Translations under genes and position numbers: made by a program
Shown: one piece after another, positions 27,605 through 35,141 of the stretch
Position numbering within the stretch: position 1 is the first letter of the stretch
Layout of the letters: each line of letters starts with the position of its first letter
The notes under the pieces: generated by a model
What the model saw: the letters and a program-made list of their open reading frames with translations, nothing else
Told to the model about the DNA's origin: nothing
Database searches by the model: none
Assembly: GCF_004014775.2 (NCBI RefSeq)
Contig: NZ_CP042810.1
Coordinates: 62,001 to 126,000 of the forward strand
DNA length: 64,000 nucleotides
Direction: 5' to 3'
DNA from: Acetobacter oryzoeni
GTDB taxonomy: Bacteria; Pseudomonadota; Alphaproteobacteria; Acetobacterales; Acetobacteraceae

Positions 27605-27643
27605 TTACCAGACATTCCGTTATCCCCCCAAATCTGACATCAA
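27605..27643 (+). repeat. C-tract intergenic element, copy 2
   Basis: TTACCAGACATTCCG, then TTATCCCCCCAAATCTGACAT. It matches the copy at 6795 at most positions. It marks the right boundary of the defence block. Confidence 0.5.
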
Positions 27644-27655
27644 GAGGGGGTTCAC

Positions 27656-27678
27656 GGGGGAGAGCATTGCTCTCCCCC
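27656..27678. terminator. Strong GC-rich hairpin
   Basis: GGGGGAGAGC (27656-27665) and GCTCTCCCCC (27669-27678) form a perfect 10-bp stem with a 3-nt loop. No T-run follows on either strand, so termination is uncertain. It lies between the CHAT gene and the 3' end of the mazF gene, which are convergent. Confidence 0.45.
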
Positions 27679-27792
27679 TGACCAGTTTGCAAACCATCGC
27701 GACACAACGTGTCCGCTGGTTTGCACGGCTGGCTCCCTGTTTTCTCCCTGTTTTTCTTTTATTATTGAAAATTATCGGAAAACTTACTTTTA

Positions 27793-28137
27793 TCACCCGA
27801 CTAGCAACCGGATACGCTGTCGAATGGCCTCAAGCTCTTCGGGTAAAACTTTGCCTTTGAGCTTTGCCTTTCTCACGCGCCAATCCAGACTTCTCACCTG
27901 ATCTGACAAGGCCACACTGGCAGTTTTTCCAGTCAGAGCCACTTCAAAAGGATAGCCTTTGATCTTGGTTGTTGTCGGACAGCACAGCATCATACCAGCC
28001 TTGGCATTATAACTTGCAGGACTCAGCACAACAGCAGGCCGGTGTCCTGCCTGCTCCCTGCCCGCCTGCGGATCAAATTCCAGCCAGACAATCTCCCCGC
28101 AATCAGGAACCCAGACAGTCTTTGCTTTGGCACTCAC
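27793..28137 (-). CDS. mazF: MazF/PemK-family toxin
   Basis: This 114-residue protein is a type II toxin, an mRNA-cutting ribonuclease. It shows the family order: CGEIVWLEFDPQAGREQAGHRPAVVLSP at the start, the CCPTTTKIKGYPFEV strand region, then SDQVRSLDWR. Length is typical. It starts with GTG, overlapping the antitoxin stop as GTGA, so the toxin is translated after its antitoxin. The pair should act as a plasmid maintenance module, or simply as a passenger of the mobile block. The autoregulatory operator lies upstream of the antitoxin. Confidence 0.92.
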   Translation of the reverse strand: MSAKAKTVWVPDCGEIVWLEFDPQAGREQAGHRPAVVLSPASYNAKAGMMLCCPTTTKIKGYPFEVALTGKTASVALSDQVRSLDWRVRKAKLKGKVLPEELEAIRQRIRLLVG

Positions 28138-28376
28138 CAGCTTTCACCACCAACAGACGAACCGAAATCAATTTCATCATGGCGGTTCTCGTTCGTAATG
28201 CCTGACACTAACTCTTCCAGTTTGAGAGGTAACGCTCTGACTGGTTCTATGATAATCCTCCCATCTTCTTCTCGCACGTCGACGGCCTGATCAATCTTCA
28301 GACTGACGGCTTCAAGCACACCCGCAGGAAGACGAATGGCTGCACTGTTCCCCCATTTCCTGACAACGCCCTGCAT
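28134..28376 (-). CDS. mazE: MazE-family antitoxin (AbrB-like)
   Basis: This 80-residue antitoxin has an N-terminal swapped-hairpin AbrB/MazE DNA-binding domain (VRKWGNSAAIRLPAGVLEAVSL, then REEDGRIIIEPV). Its flexible acidic tail (residues 50-80) contains SGITNENRHDEIDFG, the part that wraps the toxin. It is the first gene of the mazEF operon and should repress its own promoter through the palindrome at 28400. A sequence resembling its tail also appears at 60.75 kb in the other half of the window. Confidence 0.92.
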   Translation of the reverse strand: MQGVVRKWGNSAAIRLPAGVLEAVSLKIDQAVDVREEDGRIIIEPVRALPLKLEELVSGITNENRHDEIDFGSSVGGESW

Positions 28377-28399
28377 GATGATTTTCCTTAGCTGAAGTT

Positions 28400-28415
28400 T
28401 ATACGTCGTATATAC
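28400..28415. promoter_or_regulatory. Palindromic operator of the mazEF operon
   Basis: TATACG-T-CGTATA at 28400-28412 is a perfect 6-bp inverted repeat around one base. It overlaps a second palindrome, GTATATAC, at 28408-28415. Both lie 24-39 bp before the mazE start, where a MazE-type autorepressor would bind. The AT-rich core may also be the -10 region. Confidence 0.55.
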
Positions 28416-28537
28416 ATCATATTCCCAGCAGAGGCCAAATAAATCCCTCTCTTGACTGCCTCACGGGTTTGCCCGCAGAGTGAATCCGCAGTCACCATGC
28501 GAAGGATGATTTTATCTGAAATTATCGTTCTATTTCA

Positions 28538-28597
28538 ATGGGTTGTCTGTCTTGTTGCGACCAAGGCGAGCGGGTTCGAGTCCCGCAGTTCATCCCA
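28538..28597 (+). other. 60-nt tRNA-like sequence without a D arm, ending in CCA
   Basis: GCGGG-TTCGAGT-CCCGC (28570-28586) is a perfect T arm. It is followed by a 7-nt strand AGTTCAT, a single C and CCA. Upstream, CTTG-TTGCGAC-CAAG forms an anticodon-like stem-loop with U33 and A37 and the triplet GCG. ATGGGTT at 28538-28544 pairs with AGTTCAT, using three G-U pairs. There is no room for a D arm. This is either a tRNA 3' half left by an integration (att) event, or a degenerate tRNA-like element. Confidence 0.35.
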
Positions 28598-28822
28598 TCA
28601 ACTTATGGAAATATAATCGTAAAATAAGAATTTGATTGGTCTACGGGATTTGCCCTTTATATCTTTCCAGCAGGCCCATCTCAGTGTCGGTCCGGCCAGA
28701 TTCAACCGTCACTTTTTTAAGTCAAGACAATGGAAACCGCCCCATCACCAACCCCATGAAGATCTATTGCCAGTTGACGAAGCAACGCGAGATCGTCATG
28801 GGGCAGGCAAAAGCAGCCTTAA

Positions 28823-29323
28823 TCAACCGAGTTTCTTTTTACGTCCCCTTTTGACCTCAGGTAAACGTGTCACAATGGCATCTTCTTCTGATTTTTCGTG
28901 CTGTGGCTCGGTAATCTCTTGTGACTTGTTATTCCCCAATCCTAAGGATCGCGCTAAACGTGATCGTTGTTCTGAATAAGCTGGCGCGACCATCGGATAA
29001 TTAGCCGGCAATCCCCATTTTTTACGATAAGCTGAAGGGGTGAGGCCAAACGCTGACATCAGATGGCGTTTGAGCATTTTCACCTTTTTCCCATCTTCTA
29101 AACAGATAATATAATCAGGAAACACCGATTTCTTAATGGGCACAGCAGGAACTAACTCTTTATCATCACTTACGTCCATTTCAACGCCCGCAAGAGCACG
29201 ATAAATCTGTTGTATCAGTAAAGGTACATCGGAAAATGGTATGGTATTTCCAGACAAATAAGCAACGACAATATCACATGTCAAATGATGCAAATAATTA
29301 TCTTCGTGTTTATTATGTTCCAT
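28823..29323 (-). CDS. MucR/Ros-family transcriptional regulator
   Basis: This 166-residue protein is a MucR/Ros-type regulator. The zinc-finger-like core is KKSVFPDYIICLEDGKKVKMLKRHL followed by GLTPSAYRKKWGLPANYPMVAP, the classic MucR block. It has only one of the two finger cysteines, as in several MucR proteins. The start at 29323 has AAAGGAT upstream; a frame reading to 29425 adds 34 unrelated residues. A basic tail (RGRKKKLG) ends it. MucR proteins are global nucleoid-type regulators in Alphaproteobacteria. A second family member lies at 59094. It is monocistronic here. Confidence 0.9.
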   Translation of the reverse strand: MEHNKHEDNYLHHLTCDIVVAYLSGNTIPFSDVPLLIQQIYRALAGVEMDVSDDKELVPAVPIKKSVFPDYIICLEDGKKVKMLKRHLMSAFGLTPSAYRKKWGLPANYPMVAPAYSEQRSRLARSLGLGNNKSQEITEPQHEKSEEDAIVTRLPEVKRGRKKKLG

Positions 29324-29962
29324 AATTTTCAGATCCTTTGGAATATCTTCTTCATAACAAGATAGCTGTATAAACATAAACGGAAAATTATAAATCGTAA
29401 ATTCTTCTACCAGAGCAATATACATTCAGATTTTGTTAGAGTTCAATGTTTTAATATAGTTAAAAAGACGAAAACACAAAATATGAGGCATCTGGAATAC
29501 TACTGATTAAAACGGTTCACTCCGTAACGAGATCCGACAGCTTTCAATCTCCAGAAGATCATTCCCAAAAACCGAACTTAGGCCGGAATTGTTGGGCAAT
29601 TAATTTCAAGGAAAGAATATCGATTTTGAATAAAAGACGGAGTTAGAAGTCAAGTAAGTTTAAGTATTGTAAATGGCTGGCTTTGCCATTTCCTGATGAC
29701 ATTCAGGCGTGATTAAACTGAGGGATATCCGAAGTCATCGGCGCGATATAGTCCTTCTACCATCGCGTTTGATGCCTAACCGTCAAAACTAGTTAGTATG
29801 CTGCCAACGTGATTTACGGTCGAGGCTTCGTGTGTCCTCAACCGCCATTGCGCTATTGGATTTAAGCCTAATGGCGAAAACGCATCCTTAGCGTGGTTCA
29901 GGCGCAGCCGACAGTCCGATCCAAAGGACAATATGCAATGCTGTAACGTTAAACTGCATTCG
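29324..29962. other. Intergenic region with a degenerate intergenic element
   Basis: No gene is convincing. Around 29536-29589 the order CCGAC, about 22 bases, then TTCCCAAAAACCGAACTT follows the skeleton of the 68-bp element in weaker form. This is the last copy to the right. The remainder, including 29600-29960, shows nothing clear. Confidence 0.35.
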
Positions 29963-30454
29963 TCACGAATTTGGAGGAGAGGACTTACCCAGCCTGTCAA
30001 CTGTAGCCTGATCGGACGCGGCCGCACAAAGAGCGTCCCAATCGTCTGGCGGGTTGCCCTTCTGCAGCATCGCCTTGAAAACTTTGTAGGCGTCAGTCCT
30101 TGAACCATAGGTGCGCAATTTCGTCTCATCGTTCACCCAAGCGAAGATGATGATTTTTTCGGCCGAACTATAGCGGAAGAACAGGCGAAAGCGACCATTC
30201 CCGAACTTTGCCCTAAACCAATGCTTGTGCGCTTCACCAAGCGTTCCGCCTTGTCTATAGACGGCTGCTGTCGGATCGGCAGGGATTGACTGGAAGAGCA
30301 GCTTGTTCAAGGCGGCCAATAACTTCGTGCTCGGTTTCTTTTGATATTCGTGGGGCTTTTTTTCCTTCAACTCCTCAACAGCGCCGATGAGCTTTTCCAA
30401 CTGATCGAGAAAGAGCGGATGCGCGAGGATGGTCCAGCCATTAATCGTCAGCAT
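29963..30454 (-). CDS. yhaV: YhaV-family toxin
   Basis: This 163-residue toxin belongs to the YhaV family of ribonucleases in the RelE-like fold. Typical blocks are INGWTILAHPLFLDQLEKLI at the start, FRAKFGNGRFRLFFRY in the middle and IIFAWVNDETKLRTYGSRTDAY, which holds the likely catalytic residues. Length is normal. It follows the prlF antitoxin by two bases, so they are co-transcribed and coupled. This is the second complete toxin-antitoxin pair within 3 kb. Confidence 0.93.
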   Translation of the reverse strand: MLTINGWTILAHPLFLDQLEKLIGAVEELKEKKPHEYQKKPSTKLLAALNKLLFQSIPADPTAAVYRQGGTLGEAHKHWFRAKFGNGRFRLFFRYSSAEKIIIFAWVNDETKLRTYGSRTDAYKVFKAMLQKGNPPDDWDALCAAASDQATVDRLGKSSPPNS

Positions 30455-30456
30455 AG

Positions 30457-30789
30457 TCAGAGCGCCACATCACCTTCAATCTCATCATCGAGATCAACGT
30501 CCATATTCCCGACGAGCGCGGCTACGCGATCAGGCAAACTGGCAGGGAGGTTGACAAGGCGTGGACGGGAATGGTCGAGCATGTCCTTCTCCAGAAATTC
30601 GAGGAAGCGCTCAACGACTGGGTCGCTTGTCTCTTCTGTGGCCTTCTCGACATGAACACGGCGCTGATCGTCCACGACGAACGCAATACGCCCACCATAG
30701 TCTACACCTAAAGCCTTCCGGACGCTCTTGGGAATAGTCGTCTGACCCTTAGCGGTGATAGTGCTTTCTGCTTTCAGCAAGTCGACCAT
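30457..30789 (-). CDS. prlF: PrlF (SohA)-type antitoxin
   Basis: This 110-residue antitoxin has an AbrB-type DNA-binding N-terminus (STITAKGQTTIPKSVRKALGV, residues 9-29) and an acidic C-terminal tail (NMDVDLDDEIEGDVAL) that should neutralise YhaV. It is the promoter-proximal gene of the pair. The perfect inverted repeat at 30819-30840, 30 bp before its start, is the likely autoregulatory site. Confidence 0.93.
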   Translation of the reverse strand: MVDLLKAESTITAKGQTTIPKSVRKALGVDYGGRIAFVVDDQRRVHVEKATEETSDPVVERFLEFLEKDMLDHSRPRLVNLPASLPDRVAALVGNMDVDLDDEIEGDVAL

Positions 30790-30818
30790 GGCTTAACTCC
30801 AGTTTTAACTTTCTTCAT

Positions 30819-30840
30819 AAGTAAGGAAATTCCCTTACTT
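30819..30840. promoter_or_regulatory. Inverted-repeat operator of prlF-yhaV
   Basis: AAGTAAGG (30819-30826) and CCTTACTT (30833-30840) are perfect 8-bp arms separated by AAATTC. The position 30 bp upstream of the antitoxin start fits autorepression by the toxin-antitoxin complex. Confidence 0.6.
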
Positions 30841-30921
30841 TGTCAAGATGGTCATGCCTCGGCTCAGGACCTAATGGTTTGATTGCGGAAATCTGATTCA
30901 GGCTCTGTGAAGTGACTGGAG

Positions 30922-31008
30922 ATGAGCGAGATGTTTTGGCTGACGAACGAACAAATGGAGCGTCTGCGGCCCTTTTTCCCAAAGAGCCACGATAGAAGCC
31001 CGTGTTGA
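30922..31008 (+). pseudogene. 5' fragment of an IS5-family transposase
   Basis: The frame reads MSEMFWLTNEQMERLRPFFP, then KSHDRSPC and a stop. The first 23 residues are the standard start of an IS5/IS1031-like transposase, which should continue for 200 or more residues. A frame disruption after KSH and loss of everything beyond mark it as dead. It is one of three gene fragments packed in 430 bp. Confidence 0.75.
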
Positions 31009-31150
31009 TGAGTGTCCCAACTGATCTACCCAGTGACGCCGTTGTCAGTCGCGGCAGGGAGATAATCAACAGGTCTTCATCACGGAAACAATGGTTTCCT
31101 GATATTCTGCTTTTTTGCCGTGTGTCCACTGGACCAATGCAGGTAAAAAC

Positions 31151-31276
31151 ATGACCGCAATCAGGAAATTTCCCGATTTATTGCCGGGCTTTACTTGGCG
31201 GGATATCGAGGTGAATGACGTGCGGATCCGCACGGCTATCCTTTGGCGTCAGCAATACGGATCTCGGTTGAACTGA
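31151..31276 (+). pseudogene. 5' fragment of an alpha/beta hydrolase
   Basis: The 41-residue frame starts MTAIRKFPDLLPGFTWRDIE and continues VNDVRIRTA, the usual opening of haloacetate-dehalogenase-like alpha/beta hydrolases. It loses similarity just before the expected oxyanion-hole and nucleophile regions and ends at 31276. It overlaps the DUF1612 fragment that follows. Confidence 0.55.
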
Positions 31277-31350
31277 AGCTTTCTCTGAAAGCCGCCTATA
31301 TCTACCTTGAGCCTTTTTCTTTACCAGATGCCTGCGAAATTTTTGTTTTT
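31267..31350 (+). pseudogene. 3' fragment of an RHE_PE00001/DUF1612-type gene
   Basis: VELKLSLKAAYIYLEPF matches DELGLSLKAAYIYLERF in the intact gene at 33956, i.e. its DNA-binding helix-turn-helix region. The frame then decays. It shows that a second copy of this gene once lay about 3 kb upstream of the intact one. Confidence 0.6.
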
Positions 31351-31630
31351 TAGCTTATGAAGCATGTTTATTAAACTGAAAGATGGATAATCAAATATCA
31401 GTCTTTACTTATTTTGATTATCTGTAGAAGCATTCAAATATAAACTATAGACTCATAAAATAGATAAAATTTCCCTATATATAAAAAATATTTTAAGAAA
31501 TTACGAAAAACCATCAATAATAAATGGATTATATATTAAATATTTACGAGAGATAGACTTGTTTTAAGACACACGCTCCTTATAAGAGTTGGACAAAACT
31601 ATTATATTTTAATTTTAACATGTAGAAATA
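31351..31630. other. Very AT-rich upstream region of the acyltransferase gene
   Basis: About 280 bp of strongly AT-rich DNA with no gene. It probably holds the promoter of the acyltransferase gene, but no clear -35/-10 pair stands out. The compositional break at about 31.3 kb marks an import boundary. Confidence 0.4.
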
Positions 31631-33604
31631 ATGAATATTGGCAGCATATCTTTTTCAGAAACCGTGAAAAAATTCTCGTATAGAAAAGACATTGATGGGA
31701 TACGAGCTATCGCCATCCTCATGGTCATCATCAATCATCTGAATACCAAATGGCTTCCAGGTGGATATCTGGGTGTAGATATATTCTTCGTCATATCAGG
31801 ATTTGTGATTACCGGAAGCTTATTTAATTATGGGCACGGGAAAGGTTTACCCTCTCTCCTATATGATTTTTATGCCAAACGACTACGTCGCATCACACCA
31901 GCACTGCTAACGAATATTGTCATTTGCAGTACTGCAGTCTGGATAATTGATCCCCAGCCACAGATTTCACTTCAAACCGGTTTTCTCGCGCTATTCGGTT
32001 TCTCCAATTTTTACTTATGGAAAATATCCCAGGATTATTTTTCTCCCTCTACAAAACTGAATGCCTTTACCCATACCTGGTCGTTAGGCGTAGAAGAGCA
32101 GATATATCTGCTCTATCCATGTCTCTTGAAAATAACCGGATTTTTTAACGAAAAGACTTCCAGACTTTTTCCATTGACCGCTATATGCGCACTTTCAATA
32201 GTCTCGGCCATCGTTTTGATGATCCTGCCAGGACATACAACAGGAGGCGCTGCCTACCTGCTTCCTTTTGGTCGTTTTTGGGAGTTTGGCATCGGATGTA
32301 TTGCATGCCTCTTGTCCCTTCATTTCGAAAATCGTGATCAGAAAAATATTAAAAGCGTTATTTGTTACCTGTCTTTTCTATGCATTATTTTTTCTGCCAT
32401 TCTACCGCAATATCAGAATGTGCTGTGGAACTTTCTGGCTGCCCCGGCAACAGCTGTATTGATCCTGTTTCTACCTCATACAAACAAGGCACGTCTTTTC
32501 CTGAGTGGCAACGTATTACAGTTTTTAGGGAAAATATCGTATTCGTTATACTTATGGCATTGGCCCATTCTATCTTTACTCAATCTGTATATGAAATCTA
32601 ACACGTCATATCTTTATAACTTCCTTTTATTGACATTCTTTACGTCCATATCGTCATATTTCATTCTGGAAAAGCGCCTGAAGACATTTTTACAAAATAA
32701 AGGAAATGTATTTTCATATTTATTATCATTGCCTCTCATTTTATTCTCGTCTTTGTATGTATTTACATTACACAAATCTCATAATCCCCATCCTCTTGCT
32801 ATAAATGGGTTTCGTTATCTTCCTGATTCATATGAGAATTTTCCTGTAAAACATACCAACTTTTTTTACTGTACTGTAGAACTCCCCAAACGCCCTCTAC
32901 ATAGCAACACGATGGAGAAATGTACAATTCCACCGGCGAATAAAAACCTTCCCACTCTTTGGGTCATGGGAGATAGTCACGCAGGTCATTTGATGGGACT
33001 ACTTTCCCAACTACAACAGAAGTCTGGTTACGGCATTCATCTTGTCGAAACGGTTGGTGAGCCCTTCCCAGCCTCAGGTGGTATTTCTTCTCCAGAGCGT
33101 CAAAAGCTTTGGAATGCAGCTCTTGCACGGATGAAAAGTGGCGATTTCGTTGTTCTGGGACGAATTTTTCTAACCCGAGACGGCGAGATCAAACCTTTGC
33201 CGGATATCGAGAACTGGCTGCAGCAAGTCGGAAAGATCGCATCACATCTGGAGGCCAAAAATGTCTCCATTATCATTATGTCTCCCATCCCGATGTTCAG
33301 ATTTGATTCATTATATAACTGCGCTCCATCCCAATCGAATAATACGACTTGCGACATCAAGCGAAAGGACGAAGCAAAACCCCTGAATGACATCATGCAC
33401 GCTATGATAGATGTTCAGGAAAACCACAAAAATCTTTATGTGTTTGATGCATTCTCAGAAATATGTCCGGAAGAATTAACCTCTTGTTCTCCCGTCAGAA
33501 ATGGAATTCCCTTGTATCGCGACAAGGATCATCTGAATGTTTACGGTTCTGAAATCCTTTATAAAAACTTTTCCGGTTTCCTGAAAAATATCTCGAAACC
33601 CTGA
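31631..33604 (+). CDS. OafA/YrhL-type acyltransferase with C-terminal SGNH domain
   Basis: This 657-residue protein has an acyltransferase-3 membrane domain (about residues 18-385, ten hydrophobic segments) with the signature KDIDGIRAIAILMVIINH, whose histidine is catalytic, and SGFVITGSLF and FTHTWSLGVEEQIYLLYP. A periplasmic SGNH hydrolase-like domain follows (about 430-655), with Ser in GDSHAGH and the Asp/His pair in DKDHLNVYG. Such fused proteins O-acetylate surface polysaccharides. The gene is AT-rich against its neighbours and monocistronic. Modification of cell-surface glycans, perhaps changing phage receptors, is the likely role. Confidence 0.9.
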   Translation: MNIGSISFSETVKKFSYRKDIDGIRAIAILMVIINHLNTKWLPGGYLGVDIFFVISGFVITGSLFNYGHGKGLPSLLYDFYAKRLRRITPALLTNIVICSTAVWIIDPQPQISLQTGFLALFGFSNFYLWKISQDYFSPSTKLNAFTHTWSLGVEEQIYLLYPCLLKITGFFNEKTSRLFPLTAICALSIVSAIVLMILPGHTTGGAAYLLPFGRFWEFGIGCIACLLSLHFENRDQKNIKSVICYLSFLCIIFSAILPQYQNVLWNFLAAPATAVLILFLPHTNKARLFLSGNVLQFLGKISYSLYLWHWPILSLLNLYMKSNTSYLYNFLLLTFFTSISSYFILEKRLKTFLQNKGNVFSYLLSLPLILFSSLYVFTLHKSHNPHPLAINGFRYLPDSYENFPVKHTNFFYCTVELPKRPLHSNTMEKCTIPPANKNLPTLWVMGDSHAGHLMGLLSQLQQKSGYGIHLVETVGEPFPASGGISSPERQKLWNAALARMKSGDFVVLGRIFLTRDGEIKPLPDIENWLQQVGKIASHLEAKNVSIIIMSPIPMFRFDSLYNCAPSQSNNTTCDIKRKDEAKPLNDIMHAMIDVQENHKNLYVFDAFSEICPEELTSCSPVRNGIPLYRDKDHLNVYGSEILYKNFSGFLKNISKP

Positions 33605-33955
33605 CGGTCACAATTTTTCATGATACCAACAGTTTGATCTGATTGTGAAAGACAAGGAGTTTGAAACAACTCTCAAGAATATTTTCTACTTTATCATCAT
33701 ATGATAGTGCATATTTACGGTCAGTCATAATACCCCCAGATAAATTTCATGCTGGATAATCTGTGAGTTGATACATATGTTTTGTCAGCCCAACTTTCCG
33801 GTGACTTACGGAGCTGTTACAAAATCAAGCTTCGCTCATCTGGGTATCGTCTGGTTCCCCAGGTGGACGATGGTAAAACCCATTGTATTAGTCATCGTTC
33901 TTGGCGGCAGGAACGCCAATGAGGTTTATGACGATGCAAACCGCTGTGTCTGAGT
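33605..33955. other. Intergenic region
   Basis: No convincing gene; a 61-residue frame at 33768 has no coding character. No repeat or terminator is obvious. Confidence 0.35.
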
Positions 33956-34858
33956 ATGTTTGGATCGGAAACACTCAAACATTCAGCTGGACACCTGAAT
34001 AAAAACCTCACCCAGACGGCGATTGCATTCGGCCGCATTGATCAGCGGCTCCGTCATCACCCTCTTCTCCCTGCCATCCTCTTTCGGGAACAGCTTGAAG
34101 CCGCACGTGCCTGTGCAGCTGTCGATGGCCACCTCATAGATCCCTGGCGACTTGCCGCCGAACTTGAGGGCTTGAGAGTGGTACCTCTCGGCTCTGATGT
34201 CTTTGAGCGGGGGTCCTCTGTTGATGCGGCACATGCTGCTTTTGCACAATACCAATGGCTCGTTAAGCCAGATGAAGCACAACGCAACGCGATAGAGAGC
34301 GCCTTGGGGTGGCTTTCTGAACACAGCAAGGCCTCAGGCCCTCTTCTTGGCGCTGCTACTGCATTTCATGCCTGGGTAGAAGCTGGTCATGCCCGTGCCC
34401 CGATGCGCGCAGCCTTGATCCGACATTGGCGACGTACGGATATCCTTCATTTTCCGCTTCCCCTTGTTGGCGCCAGAGCTTTTATAGCGGATGCACCTTG
34501 GGAACCATCAGAATGGATCCCGTGCTTCCTCAACTGTCTGTATGATGAAATGACGGCCGTAGAAAACCGTACGCGTGCACTCGAACGAAGCTGGCGTCAC
34601 GCACGCTTGCAATCAGGTGCCCAGAGAAGCACATCGCGTGCCGATAAGGTCATAGATATCCTTGCCGCATACCCACTGATATCTGCAACGCGCCTCTCAG
34701 ACGAACTGGGGTTATCTCTAAAAGCGGCTTACATCTATCTGGAACGATTTCTGTCAGACGATCTGATTGTTGAAGTCACGCATCGCACCGCAAGGCGATT
34801 ATTCACATCGCTGCCACAGCAGATTGGATCAAGCCTTGACAGGACCTATAGTGTGTAA
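33956..34858 (+). CDS. RHE_PE00001-type plasmid protein (DUF1612, HTH C-terminus)
   Basis: This 300-residue protein matches the RHE_PE00001 family seen on plasmids of rhizobia and acetic acid bacteria. It has a DUF1612-type middle (GPLLGAATAFHAWVEAGHA, then MRAALIRHWRR) and a C-terminal helix-turn-helix (LISATRLSDELGLSLKAAYIYLERF, about 240-264). Function is unknown; DNA binding is likely. A decayed fragment of the same family lies at 31267. The start could be internal; the ATG at 33956 is the most upstream one. Confidence 0.75.
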   Translation: MFGSETLKHSAGHLNKNLTQTAIAFGRIDQRLRHHPLLPAILFREQLEAARACAAVDGHLIDPWRLAAELEGLRVVPLGSDVFERGSSVDAAHAAFAQYQWLVKPDEAQRNAIESALGWLSEHSKASGPLLGAATAFHAWVEAGHARAPMRAALIRHWRRTDILHFPLPLVGARAFIADAPWEPSEWIPCFLNCLYDEMTAVENRTRALERSWRHARLQSGAQRSTSRADKVIDILAAYPLISATRLSDELGLSLKAAYIYLERFLSDDLIVEVTHRTARRLFTSLPQQIGSSLDRTYSV

Positions 34859-34931
34859 AAATTATCTCTTTTAAATAATTGTTCCTTTGAAGCATTCTGT
34901 TTCTGATCAGATACTTTTTTGGTATCGCTAC

Positions 34932-34959
34932 TGGTGGGTTCAACTCCAACGACTACCAA
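34932..34959 (+). other. tRNA/tmRNA 3'-end-like fragment
   Basis: GGTGGGTTCAACTCC followed by AACGACTACCA recalls the T arm and CCA end of a tmRNA or tRNA gene, but the T stem has a mismatch and nothing upstream completes a fold. It may be a leftover attachment-site core. Weak evidence. Confidence 0.2.
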
Positions 34960-35141
34960 GACAGCCAATATCAGGCAAATTATCCAGTTTACTAAAATAA
35001 AAAATGTTCCATAATTTTAGAAAAGTATTTTAATTTCGAAACCTTAATTGATAATTGAATTGCACTACATTGCTTCTTAACGATCGTAAAAAATGCTGGT
35101 AAGTTGCATACAGCCTGAAAATTTTTGGTAATGAAAACAGG

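Noticed and set aside
33768..33953. 61-residue frame before the RHE_PE00001-type gene
   Set aside because: No coding character, no start signal.
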